Assembly: GCA_021740105.1 (NCBI GenBank)
Contig: JAIPAM010000001.1
Coordinates: forward strand, 446,239 to 510,238
Direction of reading: 5' to 3'
From: Flavobacterium sp.
Lineage (GTDB): Bacteria > Bacteroidota > Bacteroidia > Flavobacteriales > Flavobacteriaceae
DNA: 64,000 nucleotides
The notes beneath the pieces were generated by a model. The model saw nothing but the letters and a program-made list of their open reading frames with translations, had not been told where the DNA came from and ran no database searches. Shown here piece after piece: positions 36,719 through 44,704 of this stretch. Every line of letters starts with the position of its first letter. Positions within the stretch are counted from its first letter, which is position 1. The translations under genes and the position numbers were made by a program.

Positions 36719-39700
36719 ATGAGCACTAAATTTACTGAATACAAGGGACTTGACTTGCCAAATGTGGCCTCAGAAGTACTTGATTTTTGGAAAAAAGAAA
36801 ACATATTCGAGAAGAGTATTACCACTCGTGAAGGCAATCAGCCATTCGTATTTTTTGAAGGTCCGCCATCAGCAAATGGCCTGCCAGGGATTCATCACGT
36901 GATGGCCCGAGCAATAAAAGATATTTTTTGTAGATATAAAACTCAAAAGGGATTCCAAGTAAAGCGAAAAGCAGGTTGGGATACTCATGGGCTACCCGTA
37001 GAATTAGGGACCGAAAAGGAACTTGGAATTACCAAAGAAGACATTGGTAAAACTATTTCTGTAGAACAATATAACGAAGCTTGTAAAAAAACGGTAATGC
37101 GTTACACAGATGTGTGGAACGATTTAACTGAAAAAATGGGTTACTGGGTTGATATGCAAGACCCTTATGTGACTTATAAATCCAAATACATGGAATCGGT
37201 TTGGTGGCTTTTAAAGCAAATCTATGACAAAGATTTGATGTATAAAGGATACACCGTTCAACCGTATTCCCCTAAAGCAGGAACGGGATTATCTTCTCAT
37301 GAAGTCAACCAGCCCGGGAGTTATAGAGATGTAACCGACACCACTGTGGTGGCGCAATTTAAAGCGATCAACGATACACTACCTGGTTTTTTAAAGGATT
37401 TTGGAGACATCTATATACTAGCTTGGACCACAACACCTTGGACATTACCAAGTAATACGGCATTGACCGTAGGACCAAAAATTGATTACGTTTTAGTTGA
37501 TACCTTCAACCAATATACTTATTTACCCTCAAAAGTAATTTTGGCTAAGAATTTAGTTGGAAAACAATTCTCAAAAGGGTTTTTCGAAAGTAAAGACGTT
37601 TCCGATTTTGATAATTTTAAAGCTGGCGACAAACAAATTCCATTCAAAATTTTAACTGAATGCAAAGGGCTAGATTTAGTTGGAATTCGTTACGAGCAAT
37701 TGATGCAATTAGCGTTGCCGTATCAAAACCCTGAAAATGCATTCCGAGTAATCTCAGGAGATTTTGTTACCACAGAGGATGGAACTGGAATTGTTCATAC
37801 TGCGCCAACTTTTGGTGCTGATGATGCTAAAGTCGCGAAAGAAGCCGTGCCTGAAGTTCCGCCAATGTTAGTTTTGGATGAAAATGGGAATCCGGGACCG
37901 CTGGTAAACTTACAGGGTAAATTCACTAATCATACAGGTATTTATGCTGGGAAATATGTAAAAAATGAATTTTATAGCGAAGGGGAAGCACCTGAACGTT
38001 CAGCCGATGTAGAAATTGCCATTCAGTTAAAAGAAGAAAACAAAGCTTTCAAAGTAGAAAAATACGTTCACAGTTATCCTCATTGTTGGAGAACAGATAC
38101 TCCAATTTTGTATTACCCGTTGGATTCTTGGTTCATAGAAATTACAAAAGTGCGCGACAGAATGTTCGACTTGAACGAAACCATCAACTGGAAACCAAAA
38201 GCAACCGGTGAAGGACGTTTCGGGAACTGGTTAAAAAATGCCAACGATTGGAATTTATCACGATCTAGGTATTGGGGAATCCCATTGCCAATTTGGAGAA
38301 GTGAAGACGGAACAGAAGAAATCCTAATTGGTTCCGTTGAAGAATTATACAAAGAAATCGAAAAAGCGATAGCATCTGGGTTTCAAAAAATAAATCCGTT
38401 TGAAGGGTTTGAAATTGGAAATATGACTGAAGCCAATTATGATTTGGTTGATTTACATAAAAATGTAGTGGACCAAATTACCTTAGTTTCTGCTTCCGGG
38501 AAGCCGATGAAAAGAGAATCCGACTTAATTGACGTTTGGTTTGATTCTGGAGCGATGCCCTATGCACAATGGCATTACCCATTTGAAAACAAGGATTTAA
38601 TTGATGGAAATAAAGCTTTCCCTGCTGATTTTATCGCTGAAGGAGTAGATCAAACTAGAGGTTGGTTTTATACATTGCACGCTATTTCAACTTTGGTTTT
38701 TGACAAAGTTTCTTATAAAAATGTAGTTTCAAACGGGTTAGTTTTAGACAAAAACGGACATAAAATGTCGAAGCGTTTGGGTAATGCCGCCGATCCATTT
38801 GACACTTTATTAGAGTATGGTCCCGACGCTACTCGTTGGTATATGATTTCAAATGCCAATCCTTGGGACAATTTAAAATTCGACTTAGAAGGAATTGCAG
38901 AAGTACGCCGTAAGTTTTTCGGAACGTTGTATAATACGTATTCATTTTTTAGTTTGTATGCCAATATTGATAATTTTAACTATTCAGAAGCTACAATTCC
39001 TATTACAGAACGACCTGAAATTGATCAATGGATTATTTCAGAATTGAATACCTTAATAAAAACAGTTGATTCTGCGTATGCCGATTACGAACCAACCAAA
39101 GCAGCTAGAGCTATTTCTGATTTTGTTCAGGAAAACTTAAGTAACTGGTACGTACGCTTGTGTAGAAGACGTTTTTGGAAAGGGGAATACGGACAAGATA
39201 AAATTGCTGCTTATCAAACTTTATTCGAATGTTTATTAACGATAAGCAAATTAAGCGCTCCAATTGCTCCCTTTTTCATGGATAAATTATACAGAGATTT
39301 AACATTAGCAACACAATCAGAAAAATTTGAAAGTGTACATTTGGCTGATTTTCCTCAATGCGTTGAAAAGTATGTTGATAAATCGTTAGAGAGTAAAATG
39401 GAAAAGGCACAAACCATTTCTTCATTAGTATTATCTCTTCGAAAAAAGGAAATGATAAAAGTACGTCAGCCTTTACAAAAGATAATGATACCAATACTTG
39501 AAGAGAGTCAACGTGCTGAAATTGAAGCCGTTTCTGACTTAATAAAAGCAGAGGTAAACGTTAAAGAAATTGTGCTTTTAGACGATGCTTCGGGGATATT
39601 AGTGAAGCAAATTAAGCCTAATTTCAAGACATTAGGACCAAGATTTGGAAAGGATATGGGCTTGATTTCCAAGGAGATACAAGGTTTTTCTTCAGATCAA

Positions 39701-40120
39701 ATTAATAAATTTGAAAGAGAAGGAGAAATTAGTATTATTATTCAGGAAAAAAGTATAATTTTAACATTACAAGAAGTTGAAATTTCGTCACAAGATATTG
39801 AAGGTTGGTTGGTAGCCAATTCAAATGGAATCACGGTGGCACTAGATATTTCAATTTCTGAGGAATTGCATCAGGAAGGAATTGCACGTGAATTAGTAAA
39901 TAGAATTCAGAACATTAGAAAGGACTCTGGATTTGAAGTTACCGATAAAATCAAAGTTCAAATTCAAAGAAATGGAGATTTGGAAACCGCAATTCTTAAT
40001 AATGAAGCCTATATAAAATCAGAAACATTAACCGATTCAATGGTATTTGTTGACGAATTAGATGGTGGCGTGGCAATTGAGTTTGACGAAATAATAACAA
40101 GAATAGCAATTAATAAATAA
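36719..40120 (+). CDS. ileS: Isoleucyl-tRNA synthetase
   Basis: This 1133-residue cytosolic enzyme charges tRNA-Ile. The class I signatures are present: the HIGH-like GIHH (57-60) in NGLPGIHHVMARAIKD and KMSKR (682-686). The editing domain lies between, with WTTTPWTLPSNTAL and GTGIVHTAPTFGADD. The anticodon-binding and C-terminal regions follow. The length is that of the larger, eukaryote-like IleRS type common in Bacteroidota. A weak promoter-like TACTTTCG lies at 36686-36693. It is followed seven bases later by the DksA-like gene and then lspA. Confidence 0.98.
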   Translation: MSTKFTEYKGLDLPNVASEVLDFWKKENIFEKSITTREGNQPFVFFEGPPSANGLPGIHHVMARAIKDIFCRYKTQKGFQVKRKAGWDTHGLPVELGTEKELGITKEDIGKTISVEQYNEACKKTVMRYTDVWNDLTEKMGYWVDMQDPYVTYKSKYMESVWWLLKQIYDKDLMYKGYTVQPYSPKAGTGLSSHEVNQPGSYRDVTDTTVVAQFKAINDTLPGFLKDFGDIYILAWTTTPWTLPSNTALTVGPKIDYVLVDTFNQYTYLPSKVILAKNLVGKQFSKGFFESKDVSDFDNFKAGDKQIPFKILTECKGLDLVGIRYEQLMQLALPYQNPENAFRVISGDFVTTEDGTGIVHTAPTFGADDAKVAKEAVPEVPPMLVLDENGNPGPLVNLQGKFTNHTGIYAGKYVKNEFYSEGEAPERSADVEIAIQLKEENKAFKVEKYVHSYPHCWRTDTPILYYPLDSWFIEITKVRDRMFDLNETINWKPKATGEGRFGNWLKNANDWNLSRSRYWGIPLPIWRSEDGTEEILIGSVEELYKEIEKAIASGFQKINPFEGFEIGNMTEANYDLVDLHKNVVDQITLVSASGKPMKRESDLIDVWFDSGAMPYAQWHYPFENKDLIDGNKAFPADFIAEGVDQTRGWFYTLHAISTLVFDKVSYKNVVSNGLVLDKNGHKMSKRLGNAADPFDTLLEYGPDATRWYMISNANPWDNLKFDLEGIAEVRRKFFGTLYNTYSFFSLYANIDNFNYSEATIPITERPEIDQWIISELNTLIKTVDSAYADYEPTKAARAISDFVQENLSNWYVRLCRRRFWKGEYGQDKIAAYQTLFECLLTISKLSAPIAPFFMDKLYRDLTLATQSEKFESVHLADFPQCVEKYVDKSLESKMEKAQTISSLVLSLRKKEMIKVRQPLQKIMIPILEESQRAEIEAVSDLIKAEVNVKEIVLLDDASGILVKQIKPNFKTLGPRFGKDMGLISKEIQGFSSDQINKFEREGEISIIIQEKSIILTLQEVEISSQDIEGWLVANSNGITVALDISISEELHQEGIARELVNRIQNIRKDSGFEVTDKIKVQIQRNGDLETAILNNEAYIKSETLTDSMVFVDELDGGVAIEFDEIITRIAINK

Positions 40121-40127
40121 GAACAGA

Positions 40128-40508
40128 ATGGCAGTAGATACATTAAGATACTCAGATGCTGACTTGGCAGAGTTCAAAGAGCTGATTATAAATAAAATAC
40201 AAAAAGCACAAACAGATTTAGAATTAATCAAAAGTGCTTACATGAACGATTTAAACAACGGAACAGACGATACGTCTCCAACGTTCAAAGCATTTGAAGA
40301 AGGAAGCGAAACCATGTCAAAGGAAGCCAACTCTCAACTGGCAATTCGTCAAGAGAAGTTTATTCGCGACTTGAAAAACGCCCTTTTCCGCGTAGAAAAT
40401 AAAACGTACGGTTTCTGTAAAGTAACAGGTAAATTAATTAGCAAAGAGAGATTGTTAGTAGTGCCTCACGCTACAATGAGTATAGAAGCTAAAAATTTAC
40501 AGCGATAA
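40128..40508 (+). CDS. DksA/TraR-like protein with degenerate zinc finger
   Basis: This 126-residue protein has the family pattern: an N-terminal helical part (FKELIINKIQKAQTDLELI) and the C-terminal YGFCKVTGKLISKERLLVVPHA. Only one cysteine of the four-Cys zinc finger remains (GFCKVTG), and the second pair is replaced (HATMSIEAKN), so zinc binding by the usual set is excluded. DksA proteins bind RNA polymerase and tune transcription in the stringent response; whether this form does so is inference. It sits between ileS and lspA and is followed by a strong terminator. Confidence 0.92.
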   Translation: MAVDTLRYSDADLAEFKELIINKIQKAQTDLELIKSAYMNDLNNGTDDTSPTFKAFEEGSETMSKEANSQLAIRQEKFIRDLKNALFRVENKTYGFCKVTGKLISKERLLVVPHATMSIEAKNLQR

Positions 40509-40528
40509 CATTTTCCTCAATAATTTTT

Positions 40529-40553
40529 AAACGCTCCTTTCTAGGAGCGTTTT
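40529..40553 (+). terminator. Rho-independent terminator after the DksA-like gene
   Basis: AAACGCTCC (40529-40537) pairs with GGAGCGTTT (40544-40552) around TTTCTA, and a few T residues follow. It lies 21 bases past the stop codon. Confidence 0.8.
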
Positions 40554-40569
40554 GTATTAAAAATAGTAT

Positions 40570-40577
40570 TATTTTTG
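40570..40577 (+). promoter_or_regulatory. Candidate -7 promoter box for lspA
   Basis: TATTTTTG matches TAnnTTTG and lies 20 bases before the lspA ATG. A TTTG at 40551-40554 is only 15 bases upstream, shorter than usual. Together with the terminator before it, it suggests that lspA is transcribed on its own. Confidence 0.5.
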
Positions 40578-40596
40578 CGGTACCAAAATTTATAAA

Positions 40597-41205
40597 ATGT
40601 CATTAAAGAAAGCCTATATACTAATTTCCATTATTTTATTAGTTGACCAAATTTCGAAAATTTATATCAAAACGCACTTTATTTTAGGCGAGGAAGTAGT
40701 GGTTTTTAATTGGTTTAAAATACTATTTATTGAAAATGAAGGTATGGCTTGGGGGACACAAATTCCTGGATCTTATGGAAAAATAATCCTAACTCTTTTT
40801 AGATTAGTTGCCGTTACAGGAATTGCCTATTGGCTTTGGGATGCGGTTAAAAAGCAAAGTTCCAATTTCTTAATTGTAGCCATAGCACTTATTTTTGCCG
40901 GTGCTTTTGGAAACATTATTGATTCTGTCTTTTATGGCGTTTTTTTCGATGACAGTTACCATACTGTAGCCACTATATTTTCGGACAAACCCTACGGACA
41001 ATTATTTTACGGCAAAGTAGTAGATTTATTTTATTTTCCAATATGGGAAGGTAATTTACCAAGCTGGCTGCCATTTTGGGGCGGTAAATTTTTCACTTTC
41101 TTTAATGCCATTTTCAATGTTGCCGATATGGCCATTTCAACAGGAGTTGGAATACTAATTGTTTTCAACAAAAAAGCCTTCCCAAAAACTCAAGAATCGG
41201 AGTAA
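40597..41205 (+). CDS. lspA: Lipoprotein signal peptidase (signal peptidase II)
   Basis: This 202-residue inner-membrane aspartyl protease removes signal peptides from prolipoproteins after lipid attachment. It has four membrane segments and the family blocks: DQISKIYIK near the start, ENEGMAWG, GAFGNIIDSVFYG and FNVADMAIS, the last two holding the catalytic aspartates. A longer loop (SYHTVATIFSDKPYGQLFYG) separates those two blocks, making the protein longer than E. coli LspA (about 160). It should process lipoproteins such as those encoded at 23690 and 53218. Confidence 0.96.
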   Translation: MSLKKAYILISIILLVDQISKIYIKTHFILGEEVVVFNWFKILFIENEGMAWGTQIPGSYGKIILTLFRLVAVTGIAYWLWDAVKKQSSNFLIVAIALIFAGAFGNIIDSVFYGVFFDDSYHTVATIFSDKPYGQLFYGKVVDLFYFPIWEGNLPSWLPFWGGKFFTFFNAIFNVADMAISTGVGILIVFNKKAFPKTQESE

Positions 41206-41208
41206 ATT

Positions 41209-41784
41209 TCAGAATTTAATAGTGCTGTTTGGGGTAACGCAGTAATTGAGTTGAACGTCTGAAGTAGTAACATCTGAAATTAATTCTTCTGGCTCAAAGA
41301 AAGACAAACCAATTTTAATTGTATTGGAATTGCATTCCGCTAAAAATTGATCGTAGAAACCTTTGCCATAACCTACGCGATTTCCAAGATTATCATAAGC
41401 TAATAATGGAATAAAAACCACTTCCATTTTACTCGAAGGCACTTCTCCCGAAGCGTCGGGACCGTCTGCTGGTTCTGGGATATTGTAGGAATTTTTTTTG
41501 ATTTTAGTATTATCAGTCAATAAATAATGCTTCATTTTTCGAGTTTCGAAATCACTTTTTGAAACACAAATTTCTTTGTCTTTTCCTGATAGTAAATGTA
41601 AAATATATTCGGTATTTACTTCTTTCTGTTCTTCGATAGGAAGAAAAATATGAAAATACGTTTTCTCCCAAATCGGAAGCAACAAGACGGCATTGGCAAT
41701 AGCCAAACTCAATTCTTCTATTTGGTTTTCAGATAAAGAATCGCGAAGTTCCTTGTATTTTAAACGAATTTCTTTTTTAAACAT
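41209..41784 (-). CDS. 5-formyltetrahydrofolate cyclo-ligase
   Basis: This 191-residue cytosolic enzyme converts 5-formyl-THF to 5,10-methenyl-THF with ATP, recycling folate. It shows FLPIEEQKEVNT, NIPEP, VVFIPLLAYD and NRVGYGKGFYD, the typical active-site block. Between NIPEP and the VVFIPLLAYD strand it has an unusual GPDASGEVPSS segment encoded partly by the palindrome at 41446-41461. The start overlaps the end of the AstE-like gene by eight bases, so the two are coupled. It is convergent with lspA, with a three-base gap. Confidence 0.93.
   Translation of the reverse strand: MFKKEIRLKYKELRDSLSENQIEELSLAIANAVLLLPIWEKTYFHIFLPIEEQKEVNTEYILHLLSGKDKEICVSKSDFETRKMKHYLLTDNTKIKKNSYNIPEPADGPDASGEVPSSKMEVVFIPLLAYDNLGNRVGYGKGFYDQFLAECNSNTIKIGLSFFEPEELISDVTTSDVQLNYCVTPNSTIKF
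41446..41461. repeat. Short GC-rich palindrome inside the cyclo-ligase gene
   Basis: TCCCGA-AGCG-TCGGGA has the same arms and spacer length as the palindrome at 218-233. It is in frame and encodes the middle of GPDASGEV, a segment that breaks the usual loop after NIPEP. Confidence 0.7.
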
Positions 41785-42754
41785 CGTTTATTTTAGTTGA
41801 AATATGATAAATAGCATCGCCCTGAAAAACTATTGGCGCGTCATTTACATTGATGATATATCCAGAATTAGGCGCCTTAACCGTAAATTCAATTTTTCCA
41901 TAAGGATCTGAAATGGTGGCTAGCAATTGTCCTTTGGTAACATAATTTCCTATTTGGGTATAACCGTGAAACATCCCAGAATATTTTGCTCTAATCCAGT
42001 TTGATTTGGTGATATAAATAGTTGGTTTTTCAGGATAGTTAACTTCCTTTTTTGAGTTTAGCATTCCCAGATGGTCTAATATTCTCCTGGTTCCTTCAAT
42101 TCCTTCCTGGGTTACTTCTTCGTTAATATTCACTGATTTCCCTCCTTCAAATAATAACATTTTAACACCTAATTTATCACAGGAATTTCTAAAGGAACCT
42201 GCAATATTTTTTGAATACAATCCAAAAGGAGCTTGAAAAATATCGGCTAATTTTTTTAATTCTACATTTTTTGGGACAATTCTAATTTGCGGAGCGTTGA
42301 ATCTACTTGCACCACCAGCATGAAAATCAATTGCATAATCAATGTGTGGCATAATTTCTTTTAAAAGATAATAGGCAAATCTACTGGCTAATGACCCTTT
42401 TTTGCTTCCAGGGAAAACCCGATTTAAATCTCTTTTATCCGGAAATTCTCGAGTTTGATTTACAAATCCAAACACATTGATTACCGGAATACAAATGATA
42501 GTTCCTGTTTTTGGTTTGTTGATGTTTTTGGTAATTATCTGTCTAACAATTTCAATTCCGTTAATTTCATCGCCATGTAATCCCGCGGAAAGTAGAATTG
42601 TAGGGCCACTGTATTTTGATCTTTCAACAATTATTGGAATTTTTAATTTAGTCATGGTGTGCAAAGTCGCAATTTCCATGTTGATCGTTTTGCTTTCTCC
42701 TGGCAAAACAGTTTCCTTAAAAATAGTGATGCTTTTATGTTCTAAAATACTCAT
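41777..42754 (-). CDS. Succinylglutamate desuccinylase/aspartoacylase-family zinc hydrolase
   Basis: This 325-residue protein belongs to the M14-like AstE/ASPA family. It shows the zinc motif GLHGDEINGIEIVRQ (HxxE), the IDFHAGG block with the third ligand and a late FEGGKS. The C-terminal part (about 250-320, with YVTKGQLLATI and VKAPNSGYI) looks like a biotinyl/lipoyl-type barrel. The true substrate is unclear; relatives act on N-acyl amino acids or modify peptides. It overlaps the cyclo-ligase gene by eight bases and is divergent from uvrC. Confidence 0.88.
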   Translation of the reverse strand: MSILEHKSITIFKETVLPGESKTINMEIATLHTMTKLKIPIIVERSKYSGPTILLSAGLHGDEINGIEIVRQIITKNINKPKTGTIICIPVINVFGFVNQTREFPDKRDLNRVFPGSKKGSLASRFAYYLLKEIMPHIDYAIDFHAGGASRFNAPQIRIVPKNVELKKLADIFQAPFGLYSKNIAGSFRNSCDKLGVKMLLFEGGKSVNINEEVTQEGIEGTRRILDHLGMLNSKKEVNYPEKPTIYITKSNWIRAKYSGMFHGYTQIGNYVTKGQLLATISDPYGKIEFTVKAPNSGYIINVNDAPIVFQGDAIYHISTKINDV

Positions 42755-42841
42755 AATGTAGTTAAAACGTTAAAAGTAGAAAATTATGGCGTATAAAATA
42801 GAAGTTCTCGTTTGTTTTTCGCTTTTAAATGCGAGATTTTG

Positions 42842-42849
42842 TAAATTTG
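42842..42849 (+). promoter_or_regulatory. Candidate -7 promoter box for uvrC
   Basis: TAAATTTG matches TAnnTTTG and lies 52 bases before the uvrC ATG. Upstream TTTG (42811-42814) is 27 bases away, longer than usual. Confidence 0.4.
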
Positions 42850-42901
42850 AAAACCCATAAAAAGGCCAGCTGATTTTTATGCGGATAGAAACAATTGATA
42901 A

Positions 42902-44695
42902 ATGCACAATCCTACTTTACAACTTCAGATACAATCTTTACCCGACGGCCCTGGGGTTTATCAATATTACGATAAAGAGGACAAAATTTTGTATGTTGGC
43001 AAAGCAAAAAATCTTAAAAAAAGAGTAGCTTCCTACTTTAATAAAATTCACGATACCGCTAAAACCAATGTCCTGGTAAAAAAAATTGTTACCATAAAAC
43101 ACATCGTTGTTCCTACTGAAACGGATGCTCTTTTATTGGAAAACAATTTAATCAAAACACTGCAGCCCCGTTACAATGTAATGCTACGGGATGACAAAAC
43201 GTATCCTTGGATATGCATTAAAAAAGAACCTTTTCCTAGAATTTTTCCTACTAGAAGAATGGTTAAAGATGGATCGGAATATTATGGCCCCTACACTTGC
43301 TTTAAAACGGTAAACACTATTTTAGATTTAATAAAAGAACTTTACCCATTGCGTACTTGTAACTTTGATTTGAGTCAAAAAAACATTGAAAATAATAAGT
43401 TTAAAGTTTGTTTGGAGTACCATATTGGGAATTGTAAAGGACCTTGTGAAGGAAATGAAACAGTTGAAAATTATCAAAAGCAGGTGGATGCGATTCGAGA
43501 AATTTTAAAAGGTAATTTTAAAGAAAGCCAAAGGGAATTTAAAAGATTAATGAATGATTTTGCTTCTAAAATGCAATTTGAGGAAGCGCAAAAAGTCAAA
43601 GAAAAAATAGACGTTTTAGAGAATTATCAATCTCGTTCCACGATAATAAACCCCAAAATCACCAATATAGATGTTTTTTCAATTGTATCTGATGAAAGCG
43701 CTGCGTATGTAAATTTCTTGCAAATTTCTCATGGATCGATAATTCGTTCCCATACTTTAGATATCAAAAAGAAATTGGATGAATCCGACCAAGAGTTATT
43801 AGAGCTTGCGATAATTGAATTACGAGACCGATTCCATTTACTATCAAAGGAGATTATTGTTCCTTTTCCAGTTTATTTAGGGGAGAATATAAAAGTCACC
43901 GTTCCCCAATTGGGAGATAAAAAGCAAATATTAGATCTGTCTATTAGAAATGCCAAATTTTATAGAATTGATCAATTAAAGCAACTCCAAATTGTAGATC
44001 CAGAAAGGCATTCCAACCGAATTATGGCCCAAATGCAAAAAGATTTACGCCTTTCTGAAGAGCCACGCCATATTGAATGTTTTGACAACTCCAATATTCA
44101 AGGTACGAATCCGGTTGCTGCGTGTGTGGTTTTTAAAGACGGGAAACCAAGCAAAAAAGACTACCGCCATTTTAATATTAAAACGGTAGTGGGCCCAGAT
44201 GATTTTGCGTCAATGGAAGAAGTGGTTTATAGAAGATACAAAAGAATGCTCGAAGAAAACCAACCTTTACCGCAATTAATAATAATCGATGGAGGGAAAG
44301 GGCAATTGTCATCGGCATTGAAAAGTATAGATGAATTGGGATTGCGGGGGAAAATAGCCATCATTGGAATTGCAAAAAGACTAGAAGAACTTTTTTATCC
44401 TGGAGATTCTGTGCCATTATATTTAGATAAAAAGTCGGAAACATTAAAGGTAATTCAGCACTTGAGAAATGAGGCCCATCGTTTTGGAATTACCTTTCAC
44501 AGAGACAAACGAAGTAAATCGGCACTTAATTCCTCTATGGAAGCCATTCCAGGAATTGGTGAAAAAACCATGCTCACATTAATTCAGCACTTTAAAAGTG
44601 TAAAAAGATTAAAATTAGCATCAGAAAAAGAAATTACTGAGGTGGTTGGGGTTTCAAAAGCCAAAAAAATTACCGACTTTTACAAAACCAATTAA
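42902..44695 (+). CDS. uvrC: Excinuclease ABC subunit C
   Basis: This 597-residue protein makes both cuts beside a DNA lesion in nucleotide excision repair with UvrA and UvrB. It has the GIY-YIG nuclease at the N-terminus (PGVYQYYDKEDKILYVGKAKNL, split here as GVYQYY and ILYVGKAKNLKKR), a UVR helix pair (FEEAQKVKEKIDVLE near 225), the RNase H-like second nuclease (ECFDNSNIQGTNPVAA and YRHFNIK) and a C-terminal helix-hairpin-helix (IPGIGEKTM). Length matches. It lies 10 bases ahead of the patatin-barrel gene. Confidence 0.97.
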   Translation: MHNPTLQLQIQSLPDGPGVYQYYDKEDKILYVGKAKNLKKRVASYFNKIHDTAKTNVLVKKIVTIKHIVVPTETDALLLENNLIKTLQPRYNVMLRDDKTYPWICIKKEPFPRIFPTRRMVKDGSEYYGPYTCFKTVNTILDLIKELYPLRTCNFDLSQKNIENNKFKVCLEYHIGNCKGPCEGNETVENYQKQVDAIREILKGNFKESQREFKRLMNDFASKMQFEEAQKVKEKIDVLENYQSRSTIINPKITNIDVFSIVSDESAAYVNFLQISHGSIIRSHTLDIKKKLDESDQELLELAIIELRDRFHLLSKEIIVPFPVYLGENIKVTVPQLGDKKQILDLSIRNAKFYRIDQLKQLQIVDPERHSNRIMAQMQKDLRLSEEPRHIECFDNSNIQGTNPVAACVVFKDGKPSKKDYRHFNIKTVVGPDDFASMEEVVYRRYKRMLEENQPLPQLIIIDGGKGQLSSALKSIDELGLRGKIAIIGIAKRLEELFYPGDSVPLYLDKKSETLKVIQHLRNEAHRFGITFHRDKRSKSALNSSMEAIPGIGEKTMLTLIQHFKSVKRLKLASEKEITEVVGVSKAKKITDFYKTN

Positions 44696-44704
44696 AGCCA
44701 AAAA

